64,000 nucleotides of DNA, from assembly GCA_013397695.1 (NCBI GenBank), contig VYZI01000526.1, positions 352,057-416,056 of the forward strand. Direction: 5' to 3'. Below the pieces are notes generated by a model. That model had not been told where the DNA came from. It made no database searches and was given only the letters and a program-made list of their open reading frames with translations. The position numbers and the translations under genes are program-made. Positions 36,401-46,645 of this stretch are shown piece after piece. The DNA comes from Centropus unirufus. Lineage: Eukaryota > Chordata > Aves > Cuculiformes > Centropidae. Each line of letters opens with the position of its first letter. The stretch's first letter is position 1.

Positions 36401-39357
36401 CAAGAAGGTAAAAGCCTGTGAGGAACTGTGCAGCTGAAGATCCCACACAGACAAGATTTGTTGGTGTCACAGTGTCCCTGTGGAGCTGCATTGTGCTGGA
36501 GAAGCTGGGAGAGGGTCAGGTTGGGATGTAGGCATGGCATGGACACAGTTTGAGGATGCAGAAGCTAGGCAAGAAGAGACAAAGCTGCCGTGACGAGTAC
36601 ACTGATGCCTCCTTCCCATGCTGGGCCATCCCACAGGGTTTTGAAATGGACAACAAACAATGGATAGCACAGCATCCTTATACATAACCCTTGCACAGAG
36701 GAGGAGAGAAGAACCTGTGTTTGCAAGGCAGAGCCCATACCATATCTGCCCTGTCTTTCAAGTGAAAGAGACTGCCTTTTGCCACCACCTACCTTGCCCA
36801 TGACCTGGTGCAAGCACTGGGGCTCCCTAGTGCATGGGCTCAGAGAATCGCTACCCATTTGACCTGGGTAGAGTTAAGGCGGCATTTCTGTTGTTTCATG
36901 CTGGGATGTATTTCCCTGCCTGCTGAGAAGTGATGGAGTTTGAGCCCATCTTCCCTGTGGCCAGTGTCTTGCAGGACAGCAAACACTGAGCTCCCCAAGA
37001 CAGATGTTGCCTTTGGTACGTCATTTTCCCTGCTCCACTTGCTTTTCCATGAGCAGCAGACACGGAGTGCTGTTTTACCCCAGGATCCCATCTGCTGCCC
37101 ATGTGTTGCTGTAGAGCTGAGCCCGCCGGGGTGGCTGGGCCCCCTGTGCCCAGGTTTCCCTGACTTAAAACCAGGGGAGGTGAGAGCTGTGCAGGAGCAC
37201 CACACCCCAGGAGCCAGGAGGGGAGCATCCCTGGATCCTCCCCCAGCATCATCCCAGCACACATCCCAGAGCCAAGGGGAAAGACACCATCAAGGGCTGC
37301 CCACAGTTCCCAGCTGGACCCCGTTACAGCCCCAGCATTTCCTTCTGGGCTAGTCAACATCCAGCTGGGGGTTCCTGGCTGAGAGAAGGGGAGGGTGGCA
37401 TTGCCCTGGGGGCCATGTCCGAGTAGGGGCAGTGCTGGTTAGGTTCGGGCAGGGGGTGAGGAATAGGCCAGGCTCCATCCTCCTCATCTGGTGTTCAGCT
37501 GCTTCTAGTTTTTCCCTTCCCTTTTTCTTATTTAAGCTGGTATTTTCATGCTGTGCTGATAAGAAAAAAGGAGTCTGGGAGTGGGTGGTTTGGTGGCTGG
37601 GGCAAGATGCTGGGTGCCTGCATCTCCCCCTCCACGGGCTGCTGTTGTGCAGACACCAGGGATGGAGGGGCCCAGCTAAACCCGCTTTCCAAAACCAACC
37701 GTGGGACCCCTGTGATTGTGTTGTGGGAATATCAGAAAGTGGAACTTGATAAATTCATGGAAGTGTTACATGATGTTGCTTCTTCTGGCATGGGTGGCTC
37801 ACCACATCCACGATTAAACTTGTGATAGCAAGTAGGAGACAGAACCAGCTCTCAGGCTCTGTGAGCAGCTGACGGCCATCTGGACCAACAGGTATGAATG
37901 AAGTAGTTATAAAGATATAGTAGCGGTGTTAGAAGCAGGACTGGTCCTTTCTCCTTCTCCCCAGACAAGAACAGGATTTTCCTCCTCTGCCTGTTTTGGT
38001 AATGGAAAGGATGAGATGTCTCCATGAGTTCATGGACCATGCAAAGGGGAAAACCTCCAGGTCTCCTCACCGCAGTGTTTTGTGTCTAGCCGCCTCCTGA
38101 AGTGGGTCAGCAAATTAACAATGCTTACCTCTGTGCCTGCTGAAACCCCACCAGCCGTCTCGCACAGATGACCGTTGAGGTGATGAGGAGGGTTAATTGA
38201 CCCTGACAAATATTTACCTGTTTCTCTGGGTTTACAGAGACCTCACTCCAGCTCCAGCTTTGAAGTGGACTTCAAAGCCCCAGCAACACTGCCTTCTCGG
38301 GGGGAGCAAGTTCTCCCCCTGTGTGTAAAAACACTGGTCTACAAGGAGGGGAACCATGTCCCCTGTCCCTCTCAGAGGGCACCCGGCACAGCACTGGCAT
38401 CTTCCATCATATCACAGGGTCCTGTTTGTCTCCCCACACCAGGGTAAGAGCTGCTTTGCCAATTGTCTAGAGTCTACATTAAATAAACAACCCATAGTAA
38501 GGCCTTTTTCCAGCAAAGTGGCAGAACATGCTTCTCATGTATTTTTTTTTTTCTAGCTTCTGAATGGAGTCAACAGAGATTGGGCTGAGCTGCACATCTG
38601 TGGTGGGCTCATATTTTTAAAACATAACCTCTTTGGACTGTACAAATAAGCCCTTGTAAAAAGAATCCTGTTTCTTTAAATGAAGCTGGTAAATGCTCTG
38701 ATTTAGTTAAGGCACTAGGATTTGGCTGTATTTTTATTTTTCACCAAACTTAAGGCTGGGTGAAGTGGAATTGTTGTTTACTCTCAGAACAGGTAGAGTC
38801 CAGGCAGAGAGCACAACCTTCATCACCCACCTCCTCCTCCACCCCCACTATGTGCTCTTGACCACTCTCCATAAGTTCCTTCCACGTGGTCAGACACAGA
38901 TCGGACCACTGTGTTTTGGGAGATGCTCTATTCCTGGTACACTGGGATGTGCTTCCTCAGGGAGAGCTGAGAGCAGCCAGTCTGGTCTTCGTGGTGGGAA
39001 ACTGGACCAGACCGTAACAGACCAGTAATGGTCCTGCCAGCCTCTCTTGCCTGAGAGTAGAATCCCATGAGATGCCTTGGAGAAGGTGCAGAAGCTCCAT
39101 AATAGAACACGTCAGGCTTAATCTGCTCTTTTATACCTGGTGGGACCCCGACAGGCGCACAGTGCAAGGCAAGTGCTCAGAAACTCCTGCAAAAGCTAAA
39201 GGGAAGAGTACTGGATGAGGGAAAGGGTGACAAATCAGAGCCCAAACACTAGTGCGGCTCTGGGCTTCTCCTTGAGGCAAATTAATTTCTTTGCTGCCCT
39301 AACCCCTCACTGACACATCCTCTCTCTTTGTTGCCTTTCTGCCCATCTTGTCTTTCA

Positions 39358-39428
39358 GATCATAGAATCATAGAATCATAGAATCATAGAATCATAGAAT
39401 GGTTTGGGTTGGAAGGGGCCTTAAAGAA
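39358..39428 (-). mobile_element. CR1 LINE 3' end, severely 5'-truncated
   Basis: Tandem CATAGAAT-type octamers (five) are followed by GGTTTGGGTTGGAAGGGGCC and TTAAAGA. This is the reverse complement of the characteristic CR1 3' terminus. Only about 70 bp survive, typical of dead-on-arrival insertions in birds. Confidence 0.95.
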
Positions 39429-39614
39429 CTCCTCCCTACTTCATCCGTTAATGGGCTGCTTAATTTGTGTTGTAGGAAACAGATATTTTACATCTCTGAA
39501 CTCCAGTTATTTTAAGCTCCTCAGACCATTATTGTGTCCCTCTGCAGCCTCACAATCATCTCTGAAAGAAATTTAGGAAGGAGGAGAACAGAACCTCTCC
39601 TGTATCCTGCCTAA

Positions 39615-39725
39615 GGCATGAGGATACAGAGGTTAAGAGACTGACTTATGGCTGGGGAGGGAGACTGTCAGGGCCATAAATTAAACCCAGCTCTTGGGAG
39701 TCCATGCTCATCACAAGACCATTTT
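39615..39725 (+). mobile_element. ancient MIR/CORE-SINE-like relic
   Basis: GAGGATACAGAGGTTAAGAG, later AAATTAAACCCAGCTCTTGG and GAGTCCATGCTC resemble in order the 3' half of the MIR consensus (fraction with GAGGTTAAG, then GAACCCAGG, then CTCCAGTCC). It is diverged. The call is from memory of the family. Confidence 0.55.
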
Positions 39726-40514
39726 CTCCTGTAAATTAAAACCTGTCATTAGTCTGCCCTGCTGCGATCAGTCTGTGCAGAACAAGAAATGTAAATATTT
39801 TGTAGCAGTAGGTATTAATTTGTAGCATTAATAACGTTTGCGCCACTGAAAACTGAATTGGTTCTTTATTAGGTTTTGCCCCATAATCCAAAATATTTTG
39901 ATCTTTGGATATAACCACCAAATATGTTTAAAATTCCTTGCAGCTCAGATCATAACCTTCCTATTCGTTTGAAGAAAGTTAGAGGGGAAATCTGTGACCT
40001 GCAGAGGTTTTCAGGCCAGGTCCAGCAATGGCTCAGTCTGCACAAATTCATCTTTTTCCAAAACTCTTGAGGTTTCAGGACTGGGAAAGACCTTTCCCGT
40101 TTGTTTGGGCAGCCGTGCAGGTGGTGGGTTACCATTGTCTTCCTTAGTCTCTTGGGATCTCTGCTATAATGCAGTATCCCCTTGCAGGAGCAAGATTTAA
40201 CCTTGGTTCTGCCTAGACTAATAGCAGGACTCTCAAGAAGAGCATCCCACACCATCAGAGATGGACAATAATGATCTAAGTGTGAGAGGAGTGCTGCTAT
40301 GCCTTTACCCCAGGCTGCATTTCAAAGGCCTCATTTACTTAAGGGAACAAAGCAAAATGTGGGGTTTTTTATTATTTTTTCAAACTGACAGTGAATACAG
40401 AAGGCTGTGGGCTGAAGCACTGAATTTGATGGACAGCATCTCAGCAAAGGGCCAAAACTATCTTAAACTCCAAGCTTAACCTCCTATCAGGCAAAGAAAA
40501 TACCGCATAAATAA

Positions 40515-40565
40515 TGCTTATGTAGCACCTCTCATGCAAACATCCCAGAACGCTCCACGATCAAA
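40515..40565. mobile_element. possible ancient SINE/LINE relic
   Basis: TAATGCTTATGTAGCACCTC followed by CATCCCAGAACGCTCCAC resembles a common old amniote repeat of the form 'TATAGCACCTTTCAT...CAAAGCGCTTTAC'. The stretch is short, so confidence is low. Confidence 0.3.
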
Positions 40566-42954
40566 CTCAAACACAATCAATCATGGAGATGTGAGCAGTG
40601 CTCACCAAGGAAAACAGAAAGCAGAGGAGACTCAGCAAGAATGAGGAACTCATCTGCCATGAGCACCTGGCTTCCAGAGGGAAGGGCTGGGGGCTGGTGA
40701 GGGCAAGCAGCAGTGGGTAAGCAGATGCCAGCTGGGTGTGGGAACTGCTGGGGGGCAAGAAGGGGGTCTCTCAGGTCAGAATGGGCCATTACTAGTGGGG
40801 TAACTCAGCCCCACTGAGGGTGCAGCTGCAAAGGGGTGGCTGTGTGCTTGGGGGGCAGCCAGCATCTCCTCCTGGCGCCCCTGAAGCACAGCTCCCAGCA
40901 GGGTCCGTCAGCCTGCAAGAACCCACCCTAGCCCAAACTCAAGTCATAAAAGAACATTGCTTGTGTTTCATAAAAAAAAAAAGTGGGTAAAAAAAATGTT
41001 TCACCAAAATGAGACAAATTAATTTTATAAGCAACTTAATTATTTTAAATAATTCACAACTCAGAGTGTCATTGATTGGGCTCCAAGGAATAGTGAAATA
41101 CCTGATAAACCATGAATACTCTGACCTGGAGAAATTTCCCCCAAACCTGCCACAGCTCAGGAGTAAGGGTACTCCTCCAAAGCATGTGGGATCTTACTTC
41201 AAATCTTCAAATCTCTGCTTGGGCAGTTGGGTTCTCCACATTGCCTGTCCACCTAAGTGCCCCGGGTGGCTGACCCTGCCTGGGCAAGGCTTACCAACCA
41301 CTCTTCAGTTCTGAAAGTGGTTCCATAGCTCCTAATGAAGCCTCCCTTGCATACTAGAGAGGTAAAATGTGATTTCCTAATGAAAGTGACAAAAAAAACC
41401 TTGGTGGTCTTTGTTCAAATTAAACCAAAAAAAAAAAAAAGAAAAGAAAGCAATGAACACCCAACCATTATTTTTAAAATCAAATAGTCTGGAAGGTTTC
41501 ATCCTAAAACAGGCAGCAATTTGGTGAGGTTAAGGAAAAACATACAAAGAAAGGGAATGACAGCCACATCTGCTGTACTTGGCAAATTAATTAATTTTGG
41601 TATGGTTTATACCTATAGGAGCTCATACAGATGTCTATGAGTGCTCTTTAGGAACTTTCTGCCATCTTCCTAGAACAAACCTTATTCCTTGTGTACAAAT
41701 AAAAGCTTTTCCAGCTTTTTTGAAAGACTTAAATTCTACTTCTCTGAGTCTTTACAGAGGAATGGCAATTGGCTCCTCGGAAGGACTATTGGCCTTGGCT
41801 GGTGCATGGCCTGAAAGTGGAGATTTAGTCTAAATCTGCAGGACACCTGGACCCAGTTGAGCTTTGCTCACTGCGCTTGGGACAATCCACGATTTACGGA
41901 GATAATCCTCAGCCATTTCAAGCTGGGCTGACGATAGACACATTTCTAGCCTGTGCCATCAACTCCATTCATCTGGAACAGGTGCCAAGCGTATGAAATC
42001 CTCCTGCCGTGTGGTAGACACCACGGCATGCTTCATTAGCAGCCAGCCGAGCAGCTCACTACCTCCAGCTCCCAGGCATTGCAAACAGTCTGCAGATCAG
42101 AGCCGCAAACCTGGGAAGCAAAGGAGGCAAGGTTTCAAAGGCAGAGGGGGATTTAGGCAGACAATGCCGGATTCTGTAAAACCTGCTCCCAGCCCCTCTC
42201 ATCCTCACGCATTTGAGTGAACGCAGCTGTCTGTCTTTTCTAATTCAGAGGGACAATGCCGTGACTGGAAGTGCCAGACGTGGCCATGGCAGTTTTGTTA
42301 AAAACAACATCTAATAAATTGCCAAATGCCATTTACCCAGGATAACCTCCTTAGATGAAAACTCTCCGTATCTGCCGGGGGCTGCTTTGATGTGTTCTTC
42401 TGCTCTTTCAGCCCAGATGTTGTTATAGATTTGCTGACGATGACTCCAAGCCGGCTTTGAAATGTGCTCTGGCAAGAAATACTTTCCCATCCCATCAGAT
42501 AGGGTCTGCTTTCTTTTCCCCTCCCGCTCTTGCATTTCTGGTACTGAGGCCATTGGGACGAATAAAGGCGCTTTGTTCATTTAGCCATTTTTCTGCTTGC
42601 TGATGCTTTTTTTTTAGAAAAAAAAAAAAAAAATTAAATTGAAATGACAGCGGCAGCAGTTCAACAGATGAAACAGGTCTCAAATACCACAGAGACAGCC
42701 GGTGCCTGGACACGGCTTCCAGCTATAAACGTGGACAATGGAAAGGAGCAGCATTATGAGCCCCAGAAATACTTTCTCCCTCCCTCTTCATCCCCAGGAA
42801 AGACGTAAAAATATTCTACAGAGTGAGCAAATTCTCCATTTTTCTCTCGAATTTTATGGTGAGACACTCAGTTTCAGAGGAGCAGACACCCCAGTGGATG
42901 CTCATTTGTGGGGTGAGGGAAAACGGCCTCAAAGGGTGCCAGGGCAGGCTTAGA

Positions 42955-43133
42955 CTGGGAAGTTTTCATTACTGAAAGAGTGGAGAAGCGCTGGAACTGC
43001 CCAGGGAAGTGGTGGAGCCCCCATCCCTGGAGATATTTAAACTCGGGTAGATGCGACACCTCGTGACGCGGTTCAGCAGGTGATGCTCACAGACGACCTC
43101 AGAGCCTCTTTCCAACCTAAACGATTCCGTGGG
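42955..43133 (+). mobile_element. CR1 LINE 3' fragment
   Basis: GAGAAGCGCTGGAACTGCCC, CCATCCCTGGAGATATTTAA and CCTCTTTCCAACCTAAACG follow the forward CR1 3' region in order, ending ATTCCGTGGG. Diverged copy immediately upstream of the FITM2 CpG island. Confidence 0.85.
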
Positions 43134-43221
43134 TTAACGGCGGGCTTCGCAGCGCCAGCTGAAAGGTTGGACTCAATCATCCTAAAAGCCTTTTCCATCT
43201 TAAATCCCGGGATTCTATGGC
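43134..43221 (+). mobile_element. second adjacent CR1 3' tail
   Basis: AAAGGTTGGACTCAATCATC, CCTTTTCCATCTTAAATCCC and GATTCTATGG repeat the forward CR1 terminus directly after the preceding copy. This indicates a second insertion or a nested/tandem arrangement. Confidence 0.75.
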
Positions 43222-43594
43222 ACAGGCGCTGCAGCCCGTGGAAGGGGCGGGCGAGGGAAGGCAGGTTCGGCTCGGGCTCCGCCCCGCCGCTCCCGCCGTC
43301 TCCCTGCAGGGGGAGCTCTCCCGCCTGCCGCCGCCGTACGCATGCGCGGAGCTCCCCACCCCCAGAGCCGCCGCGCCCGCCCCGACTGTTGCCGCGAGAG
43401 GGCGCCCGAGGCGGCGCGCGGGGCGAGGCGGGGCAGGACGAGGGGAGGGGCTAGGGGGATAGGCGGTGTTGGCGCGGGCGCGGAGCGAGGCAGACGCTGA
43501 GCGGGAGCGACGGGGCGGGGCCTGGCGGCGGAGCGGGGCCTGGAAAGGGGCGTGGTCTGGGGCTGATAGGGGTTGAGGCCGGGAAGGGGGCGGG

Positions 43595-43897
43595 NNNNNN
43601 NNNNNNNNNNNNNNNNNNNNNNNNNNNNNNNNNNNNNNNNNNNNNNNNNNNNNNNNNNNNNNNNNNNNNNNNNNNNNNNNNNNNNNNNNNNNNNNNNNNN
43701 NNNNNNNNNNNNNNNNNNNNNNNNNNNNNNNNNNNNNNNNNNNNNNNNNNNNNNNNNNNNNNNNNNNNNNNNNNNNNNNNNNNNNNNNNNNNNNNNNNNN
43801 NNNNNNNNNNNNNNNNNNNNNNNNNNNNNNNNNNNNNNNNNNNNNNNNNNNNNNNNNNNNNNNNNNNNNNNNNNNNNNNNNNNNNNNNNNNNNNNNN
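43595..43897. other. assembly gap (303 N) in the FITM2 promoter
   Basis: Gap ends 50 bp before the FITM2 ATG. Both flanks contain GGGGCGGGGCCTGGC units, so the missing DNA is probably a G/C-rich tandem array. Confidence 1.
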
Positions 43898-43929
43898 GGG
43901 GCGGGGCCTGGCAGGGGCGGGGCCTGGCA
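43898..43929. repeat. 16-bp GC-box direct repeat
   Basis: Two exact tandem copies of GGGGCGGGGCCTGGCA abut the gap, and a related copy lies before the gap at about 43514. Confidence 0.85.
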
Positions 43930-43947
43930 GGGGTGGTGCTGGTGGCG

Positions 43948-44120
43948 ATGGAGCGGCTGGAGCGGTGTGGGCGCGTGCTGCGGGCCGCGCTGGCCGCCGG
44001 GCGGGTTCGCCGCAGGCTGCCCTGGCTCCTCGTGGCCTTCGTCCTCCTCGGGTCCGCCCTGAAGGACGGAGACCTGGTCCCCGAGACGCCCATGCGGAAC
44101 AAGCGGAACCCGCTCAACGT
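43948..44120 (+). CDS. FITM2: FITM2 exon 1 coding part
   Basis: Encodes MERLERCGRVLRAALAAG through NKRNPLN plus GT of the Val codon, with a GTGAGC donor at 44121. Its length (58 residues including the split codon) equals that of human exon 1 from memory. Confidence 0.95.
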
Positions 44121-46645
44121 GTGAGCAGGGGCGGGGGAGGGGCGGCGCGGCCTTAACGGGAGCCGCGGGGCTGTGGGGTCCCCTGAGCCCTGGGGAGGCC
44201 CCGCTGTGACCCCTGGGCCTGGTGGGACCTTGGGGGGGGGGGGGGTCCGCTGTGACCCCTGATCCGTTCCTGCCCCTGGGGGGGCTGGGAGGGCCCTGCT
44301 GTCACCCCTGATCCGCTCCTGGGCCTGGGGGGTCCCGCTGTGACCTCCTGATCCCCTCCTGGCCCTTCGCGGGGGGTTGGGAGGGGCCTGCTGGGACCCC
44401 TGATCCGCAGCTGGCCCTGGGGGGGTTGGGGGGAGCCTACTGTCGCCCTTCGCCTGCCACCGGGCCGGGGGTTGGGGGGGAAGGCCTTAACGGGAGCCGG
44501 GGCAGCCCTGGGTGGCCGCCGGGGAAGGGGCGAAGGGCAGAGTAAATGATCGGCACCCAACTGTCCTGGATGAAAGAGGAGGAAAAGGGGTGTTTCGACA
44601 CAGTGCCTGTGTTGTACCGGCTGCGAAGCGAAAGGAAAGCTGAAATCCCTGTTTTCCCCAGTGCCCTGGGGACTTTTGCACCTTGTGGAATGGAATTCAT
44701 CATTTGGTGAAACGTGGGAGAGGAGCTGCTCTTAGTGCCATTGGAAAGAATGCAGAGAGTACATTGATCTGGCACTAAAACTATGCTGTGATTCCATTCT
44801 CCTTTTCAGAGCCAGGAGGGTTTTGACAGGCCCCAAAGCAGCTCTTTTCCCCACAAATCGCTTCTCTGATGGTTTGCCAGTAGCAAAATGTTAGTGGCTT
44901 TTTTTGCTTTTAACTCTCAATAAAATGAGGGTTTTATTTTCAGTTACTCTTGCATGGTACCAGCTGTAGTTGCCATATTGATGCTGCTTCTGTAAAATGA
45001 AAAGTAGAATACATACCCCTCAATCCTGACCAAGGCCCCAACAGTCTCAATGAAGATTCAGGGCTCTGCTCCTCATTGGTTTTGTCTTCGATGTGGAGGC
45101 GATGCTTAAAATGATGGCTCTGTCTGGCTATAGCTCAGCCACAGACAGGAGTGCTCTCCCTCTGCTTTTCAAACTGGGTTCTGGGTAATGAGGGGGCTGC
45201 ACTGTTCCCCTCAGCTACACTGGAAGATACTAAAAGGAGAAAGAAGGTTTATGCGCTGTGGTATCCTTAACTCATGAGTAAATTCACTTTGGAGAGTGGT
45301 TATGCGGTACCATCTCCTGCTAAATAAGATCACAGCATCAGATGGTTCTCAAAATTTTATAGGCATCACAGCAAAAACTTTGAGGGCAGGAAATGAATTC
45401 AGGGATGGAAGGATTTGTGTTTGCCAAAAGCTCGGATCAGCTGGAGGGACAGCAAACGTATTGCGCTGCTCCTTTTATTTTATAAGGTGATAACGGAGGA
45501 AAAGTTTTCTGGGATGATTAGGGAAAAGAGTCAGCCCTTCTCCTGCCTGTCCTATTCAATATTAAGAGGGTGAGGTTGTGAAGCAAAGGCAAGCGAGGTG
45601 AAGGAGAAGGGTCAGAGAATGAGTTGCTGTGGTCAGGGTGGCAAGCTAAAAATATGTTCTTTACAGCTGCGTATTGAGTAGGGCAGAGTTGAGTGGGTTT
45701 GTAGGGTAAAAGTGATTGCAAAACCAACTGGCAAGTCTGAACAAGGCACTAAGTCTGAGGGAATGGTGTCTGGGAAGCAGCTGAAGTACCTGGTTTGAGG
45801 GAGTGTTTCAGGTGTTAGACTTCAGAGAAATAGTGGGGAGAGGATTAAAATTTTAGCTGTGCTTTCCTTTGAGAAGAGGGCACAGGTGTCCAATTTGAAC
45901 AGCTCTGACCTTCAAAACCTCCTCCTTCAAGCAGGGCCACTTAACCCCCGCTCCTATGAAGTTTCACGCATGCATGTTTCTCTCTTGGCTTTTCTCTGGT
46001 AGATATTTTGTGAAGGTGGCTTGGGCATGGACATTCTGGCTTCTGCTGCCCTTCATCGCAGTCACCACCTACGAGTTTGCTGAGACCAAGTTCCTCTACG
46101 GTCCCACGAAGAGTGCCTTGGCAGCACTGCGGCGTCTCAGCTCACTGCTGGTGGGCAGTGCTGTCTGGTACGTCTGCACTGGGCTCTTCACGTACATTGA
46201 GAATCTCACCGGCACGTGCTCTACCTCAGGGAAAGCTGGAGAGCCTCACCGCCTCTACGCCACCAAGCAGGAATGCCACCAGGACAATGGGATCTGGAAT
46301 GGGTTTGATATCTCGGGGCACTGCTTCCTGCTCTCGTACTGTGCCTTGATGATTATGGAGGAAGTGGCTGTGCTGGAAGGCTTGTCCATAGACCAGAACT
46401 CTAAGCTGTGTGTTGTGATCAATGCCCTGTTTGTTTCCTTGTGTTTTCTCACCATGATCTGGGTGTTCATGTTTCTCTGTACTGCTGTGTATTTCCATGA
46501 CTTCAGTCAAAAGCTTCTTGGTGTGCTGATAGGTCTGGCAGCTTGGTATGGGACGTATAGAGTTTGGTACTTGAAACCCTTTTCTCCTGGACTACCTCTT
46601 CCAAATATACCTTTGAGTTCAAAGAAATACAGTTATAGCAGGTAA
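43948..46645 (+). CDS. FITM2: FITM2, fat storage-inducing transmembrane protein 2, complete
   Basis: Two coding exons (43948-44120 and 46003-46645) join in phase to 816 bp, giving 271 residues. FIT2 is a multi-pass ER membrane protein of the lipid-phosphatase-like FIT family that cleaves fatty acyl-CoA and supports lipid-droplet formation and ER homeostasis. Visible features are a hydrophobic segment at about 24-37, KVAWAWTFWLLLPF from residue 62, further hydrophobic segments at about 99-120, 164-180, 193-220 and 227-243, and both family histidines: His164 in FDISGH and His223 in YFHDFSQK. Human FIT2 has these at 155 and 214 from memory; the +9 shift is explained by a longer loop around residues 79-99. 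Upstream is a CpG island; downstream GDAP1L1 is convergent. The ATG context has G at -3 and G at +4. Confidence 0.96.
44121..46002 (+). other. FITM2: FITM2 intron 1
   Basis: 1.9-kb intron with GTGAGC...TAG ends. The first 400 bp hold a degenerate G-rich repeat; the rest shows no gene. Confidence 0.9.
44160..44485. repeat. degenerate ~50-bp G-rich minisatellite in FITM2 intron 1
   Basis: GCTGTGACCCCTG-type motifs recur at 44203, 44249, 44298, 44337, 44390 and 44439 (spacing 39-53 bp), each followed by CTCCTGGCCCTGG-like sequence and runs of 6-14 G. The G-runs give G-quadruplex potential on the transcribed RNA. Confidence 0.75.
46003..46645 (+). CDS. FITM2: FITM2 exon 2 coding part (catalytic-core region)
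   Basis: Acceptor CTCTGGTAG, then A completes Val58, followed by YFVKVAWAWTFW. It carries both FIT-family histidines and ends KKYSYSR and TAA (46643-46645). The open frame extends upstream into the intron (an MKFHAC start at 45956), but that extension is intronic. Confidence 0.97.

Larger units (their letters stand above)
27496..43221. other. R3HDML-FITM2 divergent intergenic region
   Basis: About 16 kb between two divergently transcribed genes. It presumably contains the R3HDML promoter near 27.5-28.4 kb, which has A/T-rich sequence but no clear TATA box. I see no protein-coding gene. Contents noted are a CR1 end (39358-39428), a MIR-like relic (about 39615-39725), and two adjacent CR1 tails (42955-43221). 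Confidence 0.6.
43222..44560 (+). promoter_or_regulatory. FITM2: FITM2 CpG-island promoter
   Basis: CpG- and G/C-rich stretch spanning the FITM2 first exon, with many GGGGCGGGG Sp1-type boxes and CGCATGCGC near 43340. No TATA box. About 300 bp of it is missing in an assembly gap just upstream of the start codon. Confidence 0.8.

Noticed and set aside
43215..44124. 300- and 183-codon frames through the second assembly gap
   Set aside because: Most of each is unknown sequence translated through N; only the FITM2 start at 43948 is supported.
45956..46002. MKFHAC... start for the FITM2 long frame
   Set aside because: A TAG acceptor at 46002 and the exon 1 donor show that this is intron; exon 1 supplies the true N-terminus.
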